Made by a program: the position numbers and the translations under genes. DNA of 64,000 bases. Origin: Zoroaster sp. YZ-2022 (taxonomy: Eukaryota > Echinodermata > Asteroidea > Forcipulatida > Zoroasteridae). Positions 1-10,593 of the stretch are shown here, one piece after another (the stretch's first letter is position 1; the number at the start of each line of letters is the position of its first letter). Below the pieces are notes generated by a model that saw nothing but the letters and a program-made list of their open reading frames with translations, was not told the DNA's origin and made no database searches. The stretch spans positions 12,387,087 through 12,451,086 of the forward strand of contig CM055819.1 of NCBI GenBank assembly GCA_029582265.1. The letters run 5' to 3'.

Positions 1-12
1 AGGTACCAGAAG

Positions 13-24
13 TAGGAGGGTTAA
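13..24. repeat. Right terminus of a TTAA-flanked MITE (partial)
   Basis: The sequence TAGGAGGG followed by TTAA matches the right ends of the complete elements at 205-707 and 2825-3107. The rest of the element lies outside the window. Confidence 0.6.
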
Positions 25-204
25 TTCACAAAATTCACAAAGTTCAGACATAGCACGTTATAGAAGTGACTGCTCTTTCAAATGAGTAGTGACATGTCAA
101 CATTATTAGGAAAAATAAAAATTGCTTTGGCATCGTAATAGGTTCATTCCTATTGATGAAATCATTGTGATACATTACCAGAACAAGTTTTCAAAGTTGA
201 ATCT

Positions 205-707
205 TTAACCCTCCTACAATCAGTGAAATTTTTGAAACAACCCATTGAGGCCACTCCAAGCCATTGCTATGGTAGGCAGTGGCTCCTCATAGCTATACTG
301 CATAGTAACATAATGCCTCATATGTCTGTTGGTTTTAGTGGTTTGTGATTGACATATTGCTGGGCATATTACTTTGTTCCAGACTCAGTGGCTGGTGGTA
401 GGTTACTATGGAGAGTCTGTGTTTACAAAATAACTGCTGAAAATCCCAATGGATGATGGAGGCTTGGTATGGTTTATTGGTCTCAGTGGCTGATGGTGAT
501 TTATTATTGGGAGTTTGTTTACAGTATAACCTGCTGAAAATAAGGTCAACTGTGGTATACATGTGTCTTTGTATGCATGTACATGTACATGTATGTACAT
601 TGGAGATTACTTCAAAGGGGCAGTGTGGCTTACATGCACAAACAATGTGTGTACAAAACATTGGACATTTAGTGGTTTACAGTGGCCTCCATGTGTAGGA
701 GGGTTAA
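205..707. mobile_element. TTAA-flanked MITE, piggyBac-like, copy 1
   Basis: TTAA (205-208) is followed by CCCTCCTAC, and the right end reads GTAGGAGGG followed by TTAA (704-707). TTAA target duplications with termini starting CCC are typical of piggyBac elements. The element is 495 bp without the duplication and has no transposase, so it would be non-autonomous. Its first 70 bases and last 30 bases resemble the element at 2825-3107, so these two belong to one subfamily. The short reading frames inside are not coding-like. Kolobok elements also use TTAA and are the main alternative. Confidence 0.75.
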
Positions 708-1081
708 AGAGGCATAACTCCGCAACCGATAAAGATATTGTAATTCTATTTTCACCAGTGAGTTTCTCTTGATTTGAGGCTTTAAAATGATGTATAGTTT
801 GACCATAATATTGAAAAAAAAAAGGAAACAAAATGGGTTGACATAGCTACTAATGATGGAATACCATCATTTCCCCTAGAAATAACTGTCTGAAGTTCTG
901 TCATTTTTTAGAAAACAAACAAATTCCAGTTTCAAAACAGTATCCTAAAAAGTAACCTGAGGAAATTTCATTACACCAAGTGCTCTTGTTTTTAAGAAAA
1001 CAGAAATAATACTGCTACATCTTTTTTTAAATTGTTATTTTTCAAAATAATAATTACTTATTTTCTAAAAATTGAAGACTT
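708..1081. other. AT-rich intergenic stretch
   Basis: No gene, repeat terminus or RNA gene recognised. The sequence is AT-rich with homopolymer A and T runs. Confidence 0.5.
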
Positions 1082-1387
1082 TTAACACATACAAATTAAC
1101 ATACATACAAAACAGCGAGTATCAATTGAGTTCCTTAGTTCCTTTGCCACTCTTTCAATTTGAAGCCTAGCCTCTTCTATTTCTAATATGGGGCTTTTAG
1201 AAGACTTTTTGGTAGCTGGCCTCCAAAAAGCGTTGGCTGAAGTGTTGGCTGATGCCGACAGTAGAGCTGATAAAGATGTAGGCACATCTGATTCCTCTAC
1301 TTTCTGTACCTCCATCTCCTCATTCTCATCACCACCTTCGATGTCATCACCACTAGCACTAGTCTCAGATTCCTCACCTTGGATCAT
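1082..1387 (-). CDS. Possible acidic coding exon, unrecognised
   Basis: A minus-strand frame of 101 codons encodes an acidic N-terminal part rich in E, D and S, then a short basic stretch (ATKKSSK) and an amphipathic segment (LQIERVAKELR). The composition is more protein-like than neighbouring frames, which are AT-driven. I recognise no domain, and the last ten codons (cysteine-rich) probably lie past a splice site. It could be a host exon, a piece of a mobile element protein, or chance. No supporting neighbour was found. Confidence 0.2.
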   Translation of the reverse strand: MIQGEESETSASGDDIEGGDENEEMEVQKVEESDVPTSLSALLSASANTSANAFWRPATKKSSKSPILEIEEARLQIERVAKELRNSIDTRCFVCMLICMC

Positions 1388-1626
1388 TATTACTATATTA
1401 GAAATATTTTTATTTCATTACTCATGGTAACATTTTCAAAATTATAAGCTGAAACTTTCATAGTTTGGTTGTTTGGTGTATCTTGATTTGAAAAGAGTAA
1501 TTAAACATGTTCCAGTAGCAGCAGTTTTTAAAACATTACCAATGCCCTACCTTTTATATGTTTTTTAATTATAATGTCCTTTATGATTCCTATATGATGT
1601 ACATGTATCACCTAGGTTTGTTGCTA

Positions 1627-2002
1627 TTAACCCTCCTATAGGTTTAACACTCAAAGACACTCAAAATTTGTATGTCTCTCTTAACCCATTGACTTTGTGC
1701 AGTGCACTCAAATACATGCAAGCACATGTGGCTGTGATAGGAGGTCAAACCAAAACCAATCAAAGACACTCAAAATTTGTATGTAACTCCCAACCCATTG
1801 ACTTTGTGCAGTGCACTCAAATAAATGCAAGGACATGTGGCTAGGATAGGTCAAACCAAAACCACTCAACAGTACATACACAGCTCTGTGTGACTCTGTG
1901 GTTTGACCTACCAATTGGCAATGCAACCAAAAATACTCAAGTGACTGTCTGTGGGTGCCATGCTGACTGGGCCAAATTTCAGCCTGGGCATAGGAGGGTT
2001 AA
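1627..2002. mobile_element. TTAA-flanked MITE, piggyBac-like, copy 2 (different interior)
   Basis: TTAA (1627-1630) then CCCTCCTA at the left; TAGGAGGG then TTAA (1999-2002) at the right. The interior differs from copies 1 and 3. It holds an imperfect tandem duplication of about 108 bp (around 1653-1750 and 1761-1860), both containing CCCATTGACTTTGTGCAGTG. Shared termini with unrelated interiors suggest several MITE subfamilies mobilised by one transposase. Confidence 0.72.
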
Positions 2003-2824
2003 TGGCAACTTTCGTTATTTTCACAAACATTTTCTTTTTACAAAAATACAAAAATTTTGTAAAATGACAAATTTCCTAAAACAATTGTGGGTAACCTGGT
2101 TTTACAATAAATGTCTACCAGAATGAATTTATGATGGGTCCCGTCATTTGTTACTGTTAAGCCAGCTTTGGACAACTATTTGATGAAACATTTTTAACTA
2201 TTTGTATTCCCTTTAAACAAAAAATTTTGGAAATTGCCTGTAAAACACGGGCAATACCAAAGTACCAAATTGTGTATATTCTGCCATTTGCTATTTTTTG
2301 TTATTATTAACCAGTTGTTTGTAGACAATTTTAAAAATCCAATTAGAAGACACAATTTTCTATTTATATCCAACAATATGTTTCTTTAGACTTGATTTTC
2401 AATAAAATTGTTGTATCACTATTTTGTCAGGTAGTGTTTTTTTTATACATACATTTAACCAGTTTTGCTAGAAGAGAAGGCCTATTATGTTGACAATGAA
2501 CCCCATTAACAAAATGAAATGAGCTTGTACATGTATGTACTTGTAATATTGATGTAATTGATCTAAGTATGGAAGACTGGGGACTGTTTCGGCCATACCC
2601 CTTGGTGCCACACCGTCCTTACTCACAGGTGCCAGTGCATCTGACACACTCTCTAAAGTGATATTTATTTTGGGTTTCATCCCTCCACCAAACAACAGAC
2701 ACAGAAGAAAGGGGTGGGAAGAGACAAAACAGTTTAATTTTTTGTTTTATCATAAACTGTTTTACTTTCTCATGATACAGCAATGGTTTTCTGAAATGTG
2801 CATCCATCCATTCTAATTTTCTTA
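2003..2824. other. AT-rich stretch without recognised features
   Basis: No gene supported. A minus-strand frame at 2468-2695 is open for 75 codons, but it runs into hydrophobic, low-information sequence and matches nothing I recognise. Confidence 0.5.
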
Positions 2825-3107
2825 TTAACCCTCCTACAATCAGTGCAATTTTTGAAACGACCCATTCAGGCCACTCTAAGCCATTAGCTGTTGCCAGTGG
2901 CCTCCTGTGGTTACCTTCTGTGCACTGTCACACCACTGAGATTACAGGGTAAAGTGGTCTCCCATTGATACATTGCAGGCCATACTATTTGTTCAAACAT
3001 TTACAGTGTCCTTGGGTGGCACATGGTTGATGTACATGTATGTACTGAAGGTTGCTAAAGAACACAATTTTGTGGATCGGAGTGGCCTCTATGTGTAGGA
3101 GGGTTAA
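2825..3107. mobile_element. TTAA-flanked MITE, piggyBac-like, copy 3
   Basis: TTAA (2825-2828) followed by CCCTCCTACAATCAGTG, and GTAGGAGGG followed by TTAA (3104-3107). It is a shorter relative of the 205-707 element: the first 70 bases are nearly the same and the right end shares TGTGTAGGAGGG. No coding capacity. Confidence 0.75.
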
Positions 3108-3529
3108 AAAAGAGTTTCATATACAACATTAATATCATTTTAATAAAGTCGGACTGCATTTTGGAAGCAGTGGCCGCATTCATTCCGTCTTAATCCCTGA
3201 ACAAAAGATTTGCTTGACGACTGGTGTGGGCTGGAGCTAGACGGCCAGCACAAGCTGGAACTGAATATCAATAGGTTCTATTCATATGCTAATTTCGTGT
3301 AGAATGCGGCGGCCGCTGATCTGGACCAGGAATCAAATAATTCCAATGTTTTTTCCCGGTAAATTATTGGTCTTACCGGAATATTGTTACTGCCATTAAA
3401 AATGTTTGGTCAACGTCTTAATTTGAGCTGAAGACGATTCCAGTAAAACTAAGTAAGAGTAATTGTGGTGACACCGTGTGAAATGCTCAATTGAGTAGTA
3501 ATTAGTTCTGAAAAGAACTGGAGGTACAA

Positions 3530-3569
3530 CTCGACGTTTCGATCAGTATGCTCTGATTGTCCTCAGGAG
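3530..3569 (-). ncRNA. Hammerhead-ribozyme-like motif of PLE1
   Basis: On the minus strand the order is CTC, CTGAGGA (fits the CUGANGA core), a stem II candidate with loop AGCATA, then CGAAAC, GTC and GAG. CTC/GAG can form a short stem I, and AAAC-GTC fits the minimal stem III plus cleavage triplet described for Penelope hammerheads. Stem II has one mismatch here and one extra base beside the core, so activity is uncertain. The same motif is at 12684-12729, and a better-paired version on the plus strand is at 20716-20756. Confidence 0.5.
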
Positions 3570-3729
3570 AATGCCGGACTCTGGAAAATGCTGCTGCTTA
3601 AGTAGACTGCTGGAGGATCATCCCATGAATGGATGCTGGAGGATTAGTTCGTTGAGGCGCGCAGGCGGGAACTGTTGAGACTAGGATCCTAGGGGTTGGG
3701 GGAGAGGAGTGTGTGCTCACTGAACTGAA

Positions 3730-5345
3730 TCAGTTGTTAACAAGCACAGGGGGATGGAGGGTGGTTGACTTAGGATATAGGAGATCCCTCAGTATGGGGT
3801 GGGTTATGGACTTTGTATATAGAAGATCCTTCAGTCCGTAGTAGTGGTCGCCAAATGTCGCTGATGTAGAAGCCGATGTCCTGTGGCACAGTGTCGTTGT
3901 TTGATCTCGATGGCCTCTCTGATGTGTCTGGGGTGCCATGCATTGATGGGAGTGACGGCTGTGCGCTCGGTGTTCTTTAAGTCTGATGGGGAGATTCCGT
4001 CCTGTTTCGCCGATGTACACCTTGCCGCACTCACAGGGGATCCTGTAGACTCCCGCTCTGTTGCTGGGATCCGGTTTATCCTTGTGGGTGTGTAGAAGTC
4101 CTTGGAGTTTGCTGTGGGCTGAGTGGTACACTTGGATGCCCGCTTGTCGGAGGATGCATTGGAGTTTGTGTGACATCGAACCTAGAAAGGGGAGACCAGT
4201 AGAAAGGGTTAGATTACTTACCTTGTGTTCGGGGTTTGGAACCGGCTTCGCTGTGCTGATCTTGCTGATGTTGTAACCGTTGCGCTCGAGGGTAGTTCGG
4301 ATGTGCTGTAGTTCCTTGGGCAGGCTGTCCTTGTCACAGATGTTGTAGGCGCGTTGAACGAGGGTACAGTTGACTGATGACTTGATGCTAGGGTGATGTT
4401 TGGGTAGGCTTTCTGTAAACGTTATGGTGTAGGGTGCCATCATGGTTTCTGGAAATGCTGACATCGAGGAATGAGATCTTGCCATCTTCTTCTGTTTCCA
4501 TGGTGAACTTGATGCTCAGATGTTGCTGGTTGAGATGTTGTAGGAAATCCTGGAGTGTGTCTCTGCCGTGTGGCCAAACCACAAAGGTGTCATCAACATA
4601 TCGGAGCCACAGGTTTGGTTGGAGGTCGGCGGTGTTGAGGGAAGAGTTTTCAAACTCTTCCATGAAAATATCAGCAAGGACCGGGGATAGAGGGGATCCC
4701 ATAGAGGTCCCAGCTGTCTGCTCGTAGAACTTGCCCTGAAATTGAAAACGACTTGAAGAGACACATGTTAGTAGCAGATGATGAATTTGGTCAGGGGTGA
4801 GTGATGTGCGATCATCAAGGGAAAGGTCTTGTTCGAGTCTGTCCTTCACCAGGAGGCATGTCTCTTCAGTTGGGACATTGGTGAATAGGGAGACAACATC
4901 AAAACTAACCAAGATGTCGGTGGGTTGTAGGGTGAGGCACGTGGTGCTGAGTGAGACCCACCAAGGGTCGGAGGATCTTAGCTACATTTGTAGATGCCGG
5001 GCTGTGTTGTAAGTGGGTGAACCTCTGGAGGCGACGATAGGGTGGAGAGGAACATCGGGTTTGTGGATCTTCGGCTGGCCAAAGAACCTGGGGCAGGATG
5101 AGTTGGAGGGTGTGAGGTGTCGGTAGAGTTGGATGGTAAGGGCATCGGCACGGTGGAGGGCAAGGAGTTTGCTGGCAACTCTTTTCTCTATGGATGGGGT
5201 TCTTCTTGAGGGGGCGATATGTGCCAGATAATAAAATGTCACTTACCTTGTATTGCGATCGATCCATGATGACTGTAGCGTTGCCTTTGTCCGCGGTAAG
5301 GATGTGGATAGAACTGAGACAGATTAGGGAGAGTGTAAACACCAA
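3730..5345 (-). pseudogene. PLE1 reverse transcriptase plus GIY-YIG endonuclease, frameshifted
   Basis: Read from right to left. Around 5240-5345 is the Penelope N-terminal motif TADKGNATVIMDRSQY. At 4982-5180 comes FGQPKIHKPDVPLHPIV with GSPTYN. At 4388-4912 is the RT core: SFDVVSLFTNVP, then GTSMGSPLSPVLADIFMEEF, then the catalytic RYVDDTFVVW, then KISFLDVSISR. At 3970-4440 is the connection region, ending in the GIY-YIG endonuclease motif NRAGVYRIPC...GKVYIGETGR. These parts lie in different frames, with breaks near 4910, 4440 and 5180. An 80-base deletion near 3960, relative to the copy at 12877-13250, destroys the end of the endonuclease. The first 150-200 residues of the family are missing. 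The family assignment is firm; the copy is dead. Confidence 0.85.
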
Positions 5346-5393
5346 GTCAGTGAATGATTTCCCCTGTATAGCTTCGCAAAATGCGACGTAATT

Positions 5394-6090
5394 TGGACAA
5401 GCTGCGATGGAATTTCAATACATCGCAGATTTTGCGATTTTTTTCACTATTGTGGTTTAATAATAAACATTTTTGAAATCATATTCACAAACCTTTCCTG
5501 AAATAACGTTTACATGTATATTTCCGACAAAAAAATTTCAAGGGATCCGTCCCGACTGGGTTTGTTTCAGTGTGTCCAGACCACGCCGGGGGTACGTCCA
5601 TGTGACGTGCGTGGTCAACGATGACTTCACAACACGATGGTGTTGATGCAACAGTGAACATGACATGTGCACTTGTTTTACCTATGTGCATCCGTACATG
5701 CAACATTTGCAATCCATAAGGATTTTATCCGCAATGCCTAAAATTCTGTGTGCATGCAATATTTTTCTGCTGATGAATTAACTACGGGTGAAATTCCCGA
5801 AATGGAAAACACACAACTGCCCATTTTTTATTATTTTTTTTTTAGCTTTGCACGTGTTTATTTTTTTCTTCTCCCGAGTTTGGGGGTTGGAACATTGAAC
5901 GCGGTGGACGCGGTCTTCTTGCCGACACAATCTGTCTATTGTTCATGATTTTGCCCCGAGTGCCGGTGCAGACCAGCAAATAAATGTACATGTAGTACAC
6001 TTTAACATATTTTAAGTTGTTTCACGAAGAGATTCCACCTGAACATTAAGTGTTTAGTGATTTTAAAAAATGACTTATTATTAAAGTTTT
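5394..6090. repeat. Noncoding block of PLE1 unit, first copy
   Basis: About 700 bases upstream of the RT in minus orientation, repeated at 11695-12486 with small indels. The second copy has about 40 extra bases near 12232 containing CTGATCTGGACCAGGA, also present near 3312. A 75-codon minus-strand frame (5485-5712) is open in both copies, but it has no recognisable domain and is probably not coding. The block is probably the 5' region or pseudo-LTR of the element. Confidence 0.6.
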
Positions 6091-6482
6091 CCAATCAAAT
6101 AATTCCAATGTTTTTTCCCGGTAAATTATTGGTCTTACCGGAATGTTGTTACTGCCATTAAAAATGTTTGGTCAACGTCTTAATTTGAGCTGAAGACGAT
6201 TCCAGTAAAACTAAGTAAGAGTAGTAAATAATGATGGTGCAAACCCATTCACTGACACTACATCTTTGTTGACTTTTTGTTTTTGTTTTCCAAGATGCAT
6301 TTGTCATACACATTGAAATACAGTGAATCCGTATTTGACTATTTCCAAAGTTTGTCCATTTGACAAAGAGTTTTGTGGGAATAGAAGGCTTTTTTGTTTG
6401 AATGTACCAACATGTGATGACCGATTGGTCAAATTGAGGAAACGTGTACAAGAGACAGGATATTTTTTCAGATCCTTTAGTA

Positions 6483-6526
6483 GCAACAGCTAAGCTTTCA
6501 TGCCTCACTCGGCAATCATCAGTTGC
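6483..6526 (-). ncRNA. Hammerhead ribozyme motif, PLE2 3' copy (G at cleavage position)
   Basis: Minus strand: GCAA, core CTGATGA, stem II TGCC/GGCA with loop GAGTGA, core GAAA, stem III AGC-TTA-GCT, then G, then TTGC pairing with GCAA as stem I. All core elements are present. The residue at position 17 is G, which in known hammerheads prevents cleavage, so this copy should be inactive. The PLE2 copy at 10869-10918 has A at this position. Confidence 0.7.
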
Positions 6527-6654
6527 ATGTAACGGTTCAAATTAATGAGCCCGGTGGTCTCCTGTCTTATTTTTTAAGATAAGACATTGGATTGATGTTC
6601 TTTTCAAACAGTTGTAATGTGTCCGTTTTGTTTGAGTGAGAGAGTTCGTTGTTT

Positions 6655-8719
6655 TTATGTGATTTGTTCCTCTAATAAGGAAAGCAGAACATTAAGGGTT
6701 TCATCTGGTTCTTCGAAAAAACCAGAGTCGTATGGGGTGGGAGCGAGTTTCTCAGTTGATCCTTTTGGATCTGTGTTTGTGAGATTTGCTCGGATTAGTT
6801 TCTCCCGAATGTTTTGGGCTTTTCTGAATGCAACAAAGGGTTGTTTCGGAAATATTTCCGAGAGTTGTGGGTTTTATTGTATCAACGGCCAGTGTTTGTT
6901 TACTGCTTGTTTCACATCTTTGTGGTTAACGAACGGATTATAGGTTGTTGAGAAAACCAGTGGTACTTCCTTGTTTTGTTTACCTTTCGGTGGTTTGTGA
7001 ATCAGTTTGGCTCGTTTGCCAGTGACACTTTGTGTGTTGCATTGTTTATCTCAGTTTGAGTATAGCCTCTCGCTAAAAGTTTTTGTGAGAAAATCTTGAC
7101 TTTTTCTATGAAATCTTCCTCATTGTTAGTATTTCTCGCATATCTGAGAGTTTCTCCATATAGATAAATGCTTTGAATACATGGGGTGGGTGTGATATGG
7201 TTTTGTGTAGAAACTGATATGTTTCTGTTGGTTTGGTGTACACTTTTGTGTCAAATATGCCAGTTTCACGGAAACGTTTTCCTTTGAAAATGGTTAAGTC
7301 AAGATAATTGATTGAGGTTTTTGAGGCCTCGTATGTGAATTTGAGAGTCAGATGCATTTGATTCATAGTGTTAATGAGATTTGTGAAATCTTCCATTTCG
7401 CCACTATAAATGACTAGTATGTCATCTCTGTAGCGCCACCATGTTTGGATATGATCAGCCTGTTGTAGGATTTTGTTTTCGAGATCGTGTAGTGTTATGT
7501 CACAGATTTCCGGACTGGCTGTTGAGTCCATTGCACAACCGATTTTCTGGAGAAAGAATTTATTTCCAAATTGGAAATAATTTCTGTTGAGTATGAGTTC
7601 CAGAAGTTTACAGATGTATTCGGATGGTGGTTTGTTGATGACATATGGGTGGTTGGTTCGGTCGAGGGCATTACATACACAGTTTATTGCCTCGGTTTGG
7701 CGGATATTTGTGTACATTGAAACAACATCAATACTTGTGATTAGCACATTTGGTGGAAAGGTTTTTCCTTCGAGTTTCCGCAGTATGTCTGCTGTGTCGC
7801 GGACATACATGTAGGTTGGTTGTCGGTCACTATTGGGAGTAGAAAATGATCTACAAATTCTGAGATTTTGGTGGTTGGACTCGAACATCCACTTATGATT
7901 GGTCTTCCAACAAAGGGTGTGCCTGTTGGCGGAGTTTTGTGAATTTTCGGTAGAAAATACATTGTCGGAATGTGACATGCCAGTGGGCTTGGATCGAGAT
8001 ATGCCAAAGTGTGCTTATCGATGTGGTTGTTGTTTTGCATTTCGGTTTGGATATATTGTGGACTAAGAGGATGGTTTCTGGTGTTATATCTTGGTCCAGC
8101 TCTTTATTGTGCTCTGATTCAAGATGTTTGTAACCAACCTGTAAATAGTCGGAGCGGTTCATAATGCAAATGCCTCTTCCTTTATCGTATGTTTGATCAC
8201 GATTTCAGGGTTGTTCCTCAGGTTTTTGAGGGCTGTAAGTTCAGGGTTTGTTATGTTCTTTTTCTGAGTTCTCAGATGAATATGAGCAAGTTGATACTTT
8301 GTGGCTTCCAGGTATTGTTCGAGTGTTTCGCTCTGTGTGGTTTTTGGATGCCAGGTAGAAGGTGGTTTAAATGGGTGGGTTTTGGAAGTTTTGTTATGCA
8401 TTAGGTATGCAATTCTCATTCTTCTTTGGAAGATATTGATATCACTCAAGAGAGTAGAACGGGTTGGTTTAGCAGGGGTTGGAACGAAGTTTAAACCTTT
8501 ACCCAGAGCAATTTTCTCAATTTGAGATAGATTTGCTGTGGATAGGTTTGTGATGAATTGTTCGCTTTGTTCTGCTAAAGTAGTCATTTGACTAATATGG
8601 TTTTGTTTGGTTTTATTTGAGCATTCAAATGAAAATCGTTTCAATTTTCGTTTTGATTGTGAATGTTTTGCTACTTTAGTAAATTTCCATTTTGCCATAG
8701 TTGGGAGTTTTGAATCCAA
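6655..8719 (-). pseudogene. PLE2 reverse transcriptase, frameshifted, no GIY-YIG seen
   Basis: Read right to left. An N-terminal region (8159-8719) holds LSQIEKIALGKGLNFVPTP, a motif typical of Penelope-like proteins. Near 8150-8190 is DKGRGICIMNRSDY. Near 7880-7950 is FLPKIHKTPPTGTPFVGRPI. The RT core (7106-7800) has ITSIDVVSMYTNI, then GCAMDSTASPEI in place of the usual MGS/T-P motif, then WWRYRDDILVIYSGEME with RDD in place of YVDD, then NYLDLTIFKGKRF. The thumb near 6800-6960 has STTYNPFVNHKDV and EIFPKQPFVAFRKAQNIREK. The frame then ends at 6655-6657 about 35 codons later, with no GIY-YIG domain. Frameshifts near 8180, 7900 and 7150 break the frame. Confidence 0.82.
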
Positions 8720-8869
8720 TAATATATACTTATATTTGTATTATATTGATTAGATAATAATAAGGTAGACAAGTGGCATGAGATTTCTCTTTTGAGAAGA
8801 TGTGGTGGTCCTGAAAAGGACCGGTGGAAATTGGTCTTTAAAAAGACCGGTGGGTTTGGAAAGAGCTTT

Positions 8870-9586
8870 TTACACTCCTTCTCTTGGCCGCTTCTTCCCC
8901 CGTTTCGGGGGTGCTTGTGGTCTTGTAAAGAACTCGTACAGTTTTTGTGCCGTGTGTAGCTCTCTCTTGTCTTGAAAGTGGTCTTGTAGCTCTTTTTGCG
9001 CCGACTTCATTGCCGTCAGTAGCCGTTGCTCTGCCTCTTCCGCTTGGTAATTGTACTCCTCCAACGTCAGTTTGGTGAATGCAATCGCGGCCCTTTTGCC
9101 GAATCTGTCACAATTGTCCCGGAAGGAATTTCGGAAAGTCAGCCCACGGTGTGGATGAGGAGGCCGCGATGCGTTCTGGATGTATGGTGGTGGAGTGTCC
9201 CGTTGGATAGCCCTTGTTAGTGTATCGATTTGTCTGGTGATATGGGCTTTGGCAGTGGTCAGAGTGCTGACTGTACTTGCCAAAGTCTTCACACGTTTAA
9301 AATCGATTTCTGCTAGTTTGGGTTTCTCCTTGGGGGTTGAGTTTCGTTGTTCTTGTAGCTCGAACGAGGTCAGTAGGGTTTCTTCCAGGTGATCAATTAG
9401 AGGGCGTTGTCCGCAGGTCAACTGGCTTGATTCCGAGGAAGCTTGTGAGTCGGCTATTGATGTTATATCCAAGGTTCTTGGTGGAGAAGGTGTTGGTGAA
9501 CGTAGTTTGAGAGAGCGATGCTTGAAGGACTTGCTGAGTTTGGTAGACATATTGTCTGAATGATTTGGTATGGTTTTCGGTGGCAT
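8870..9586 (-). CDS. PLE2 ORF1, basic coiled-coil-like protein
   Basis: An intact 238-codon minus-strand frame upstream of the RT. The N-terminus (1-45) is basic and rich in serine and proline. Residues 90-130 have a heptad-like pattern (FKRVKTLASTVSTLTTAKAH). Residues 165-220 are helical and charged (LEEYNYQAEEAEQRLLTAMK). The C-terminus ends in a nuclear-signal-like PPKRGKKRPREGV. Extra upstream ORFs are known in some Penelope groups, though I recognise no named domain. It is the longest uninterrupted non-LINE frame in the window and may be a nucleic-acid-binding or structural partner of the RT. The start is the first ATG in frame. Confidence 0.6.
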   Translation of the reverse strand: MPPKTIPNHSDNMSTKLSKSFKHRSLKLRSPTPSPPRTLDITSIADSQASSESSQLTCGQRPLIDHLEETLLTSFELQEQRNSTPKEKPKLAEIDFKRVKTLASTVSTLTTAKAHITRQIDTLTRAIQRDTPPPYIQNASRPPHPHRGLTFRNSFRDNCDRFGKRAAIAFTKLTLEEYNYQAEEAEQRLLTAMKSAQKELQDHFQDKRELHTAQKLYEFFTRPQAPPKRGKKRPREGV

Positions 9587-10593
9587 TTATGCCGAGGTTT
9601 TGCGGACCAGAGATGAGTAACAATCAAAGGGCTTTTATGTTTGGCTCGGGTGCATCATAAATTTGTAGCGTTCCCATTGGTTGTTCGTGAACAAAGGCAC
9701 TTTGCGTCCTAGGTGGTAGTTCCGGATTAGAGCAAGTCGGAAAAAACGCGGGAAGTTTTTTTTTTTTGCAAGTGGCAAAAGGATGTTGAAACCAGCATAT
9801 TTTCTTGTGTGGTTGTGTTTTTTTCAAACATTAGAAAGGTTGAATTTCTATTTCCTGTGTGTGGAAATGTAAGAAAAGATCAAAGGATCTGTGCCTTTCT
9901 TTGGTATGTGATAAGGAACTCCGTTTAGAGCTGGAATGAGTATGCTCAGGGTTGATTTTTTTCCTTCCGAATGCGGAAATTGGAAATCAAATATTGAACT
10001 GTGTTGGCCAAACAGTCTAGGCTAGGTGTATCCACTTATAGGTTTGTTGTTAGAGAAGCGGTATTTGTTTTCTTCCCGGTTTCGGGAGTGTGGAAAAGGG
10101 TGGGTATACCTCCATGCGCATTGCAAACTTCTGTGATATTGTAACAAGTGTCCTGGTGGGACCGTTGTGTACCGTCAGTGGCTTTCTATTTGTCCCTATT
10201 TTGGGTGGGTATTGTGTTCAGTATTTGAGTTTGACCATTTAGTCGGATTTATATATTTATTAAAAGCATTTTTATTGTTTATTATAGGATTATATGCCAA
10301 ATCTTACCCCTCCGAGTACGGAAGTTGGGGGAAGAGTTTGGTTTTTGTTAGTGCTTTTGGTTTGTTGGAACTCCACAATGGTGTAGTTAGGCGGCTGTGC
10401 GATTGCAATGGCCTGTGTGATACGGATTGGGTTGTTAAGTCGTGGGTGGTATTTGTCATACCGGTTTCTGACAAAGATGTACATGTAGCTACCTGAAGAT
10501 ACCAAATCCTACGAGTTAGGGGGTATTCTCGGGTAGCTTGAGTAACCATCGAACCACAATACCCCCAAGGGGAGGGGCAAGGATTGTATAAGT

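Larger units (their letters stand above)
3334..6090 (-). mobile_element. Penelope-like element PLE1, tandem unit 1
   Basis: This 2.76-kb unit holds a terminal block (3334-3460), the C-terminal and central coding part of a Penelope-type reverse transcriptase with GIY-YIG endonuclease (3730-5345, minus strand), and a noncoding block (5394-6090). The terminal block recurs at 6091-6221 and 12487-12615, and the noncoding block at 11695-12486. Unit 1 is therefore followed head-to-tail by units 2 and 3. Tandem, 5'-truncated copies are characteristic of Penelope-like elements. The N-terminal part of the protein is absent, so the unit is 5'-truncated. Confidence 0.8.

Noticed and set aside
5485..5712. 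75-codon frame conserved at 11807-12034
   Set aside because: Both copies belong to a duplicated noncoding PLE1 block. Conservation reflects duplication, and no domain is recognisable.
6483..6526. Active hammerhead in the 3' repeat of PLE2
   Set aside because: G at the cleavage position is not tolerated in known hammerheads; kept only as an inactive motif.
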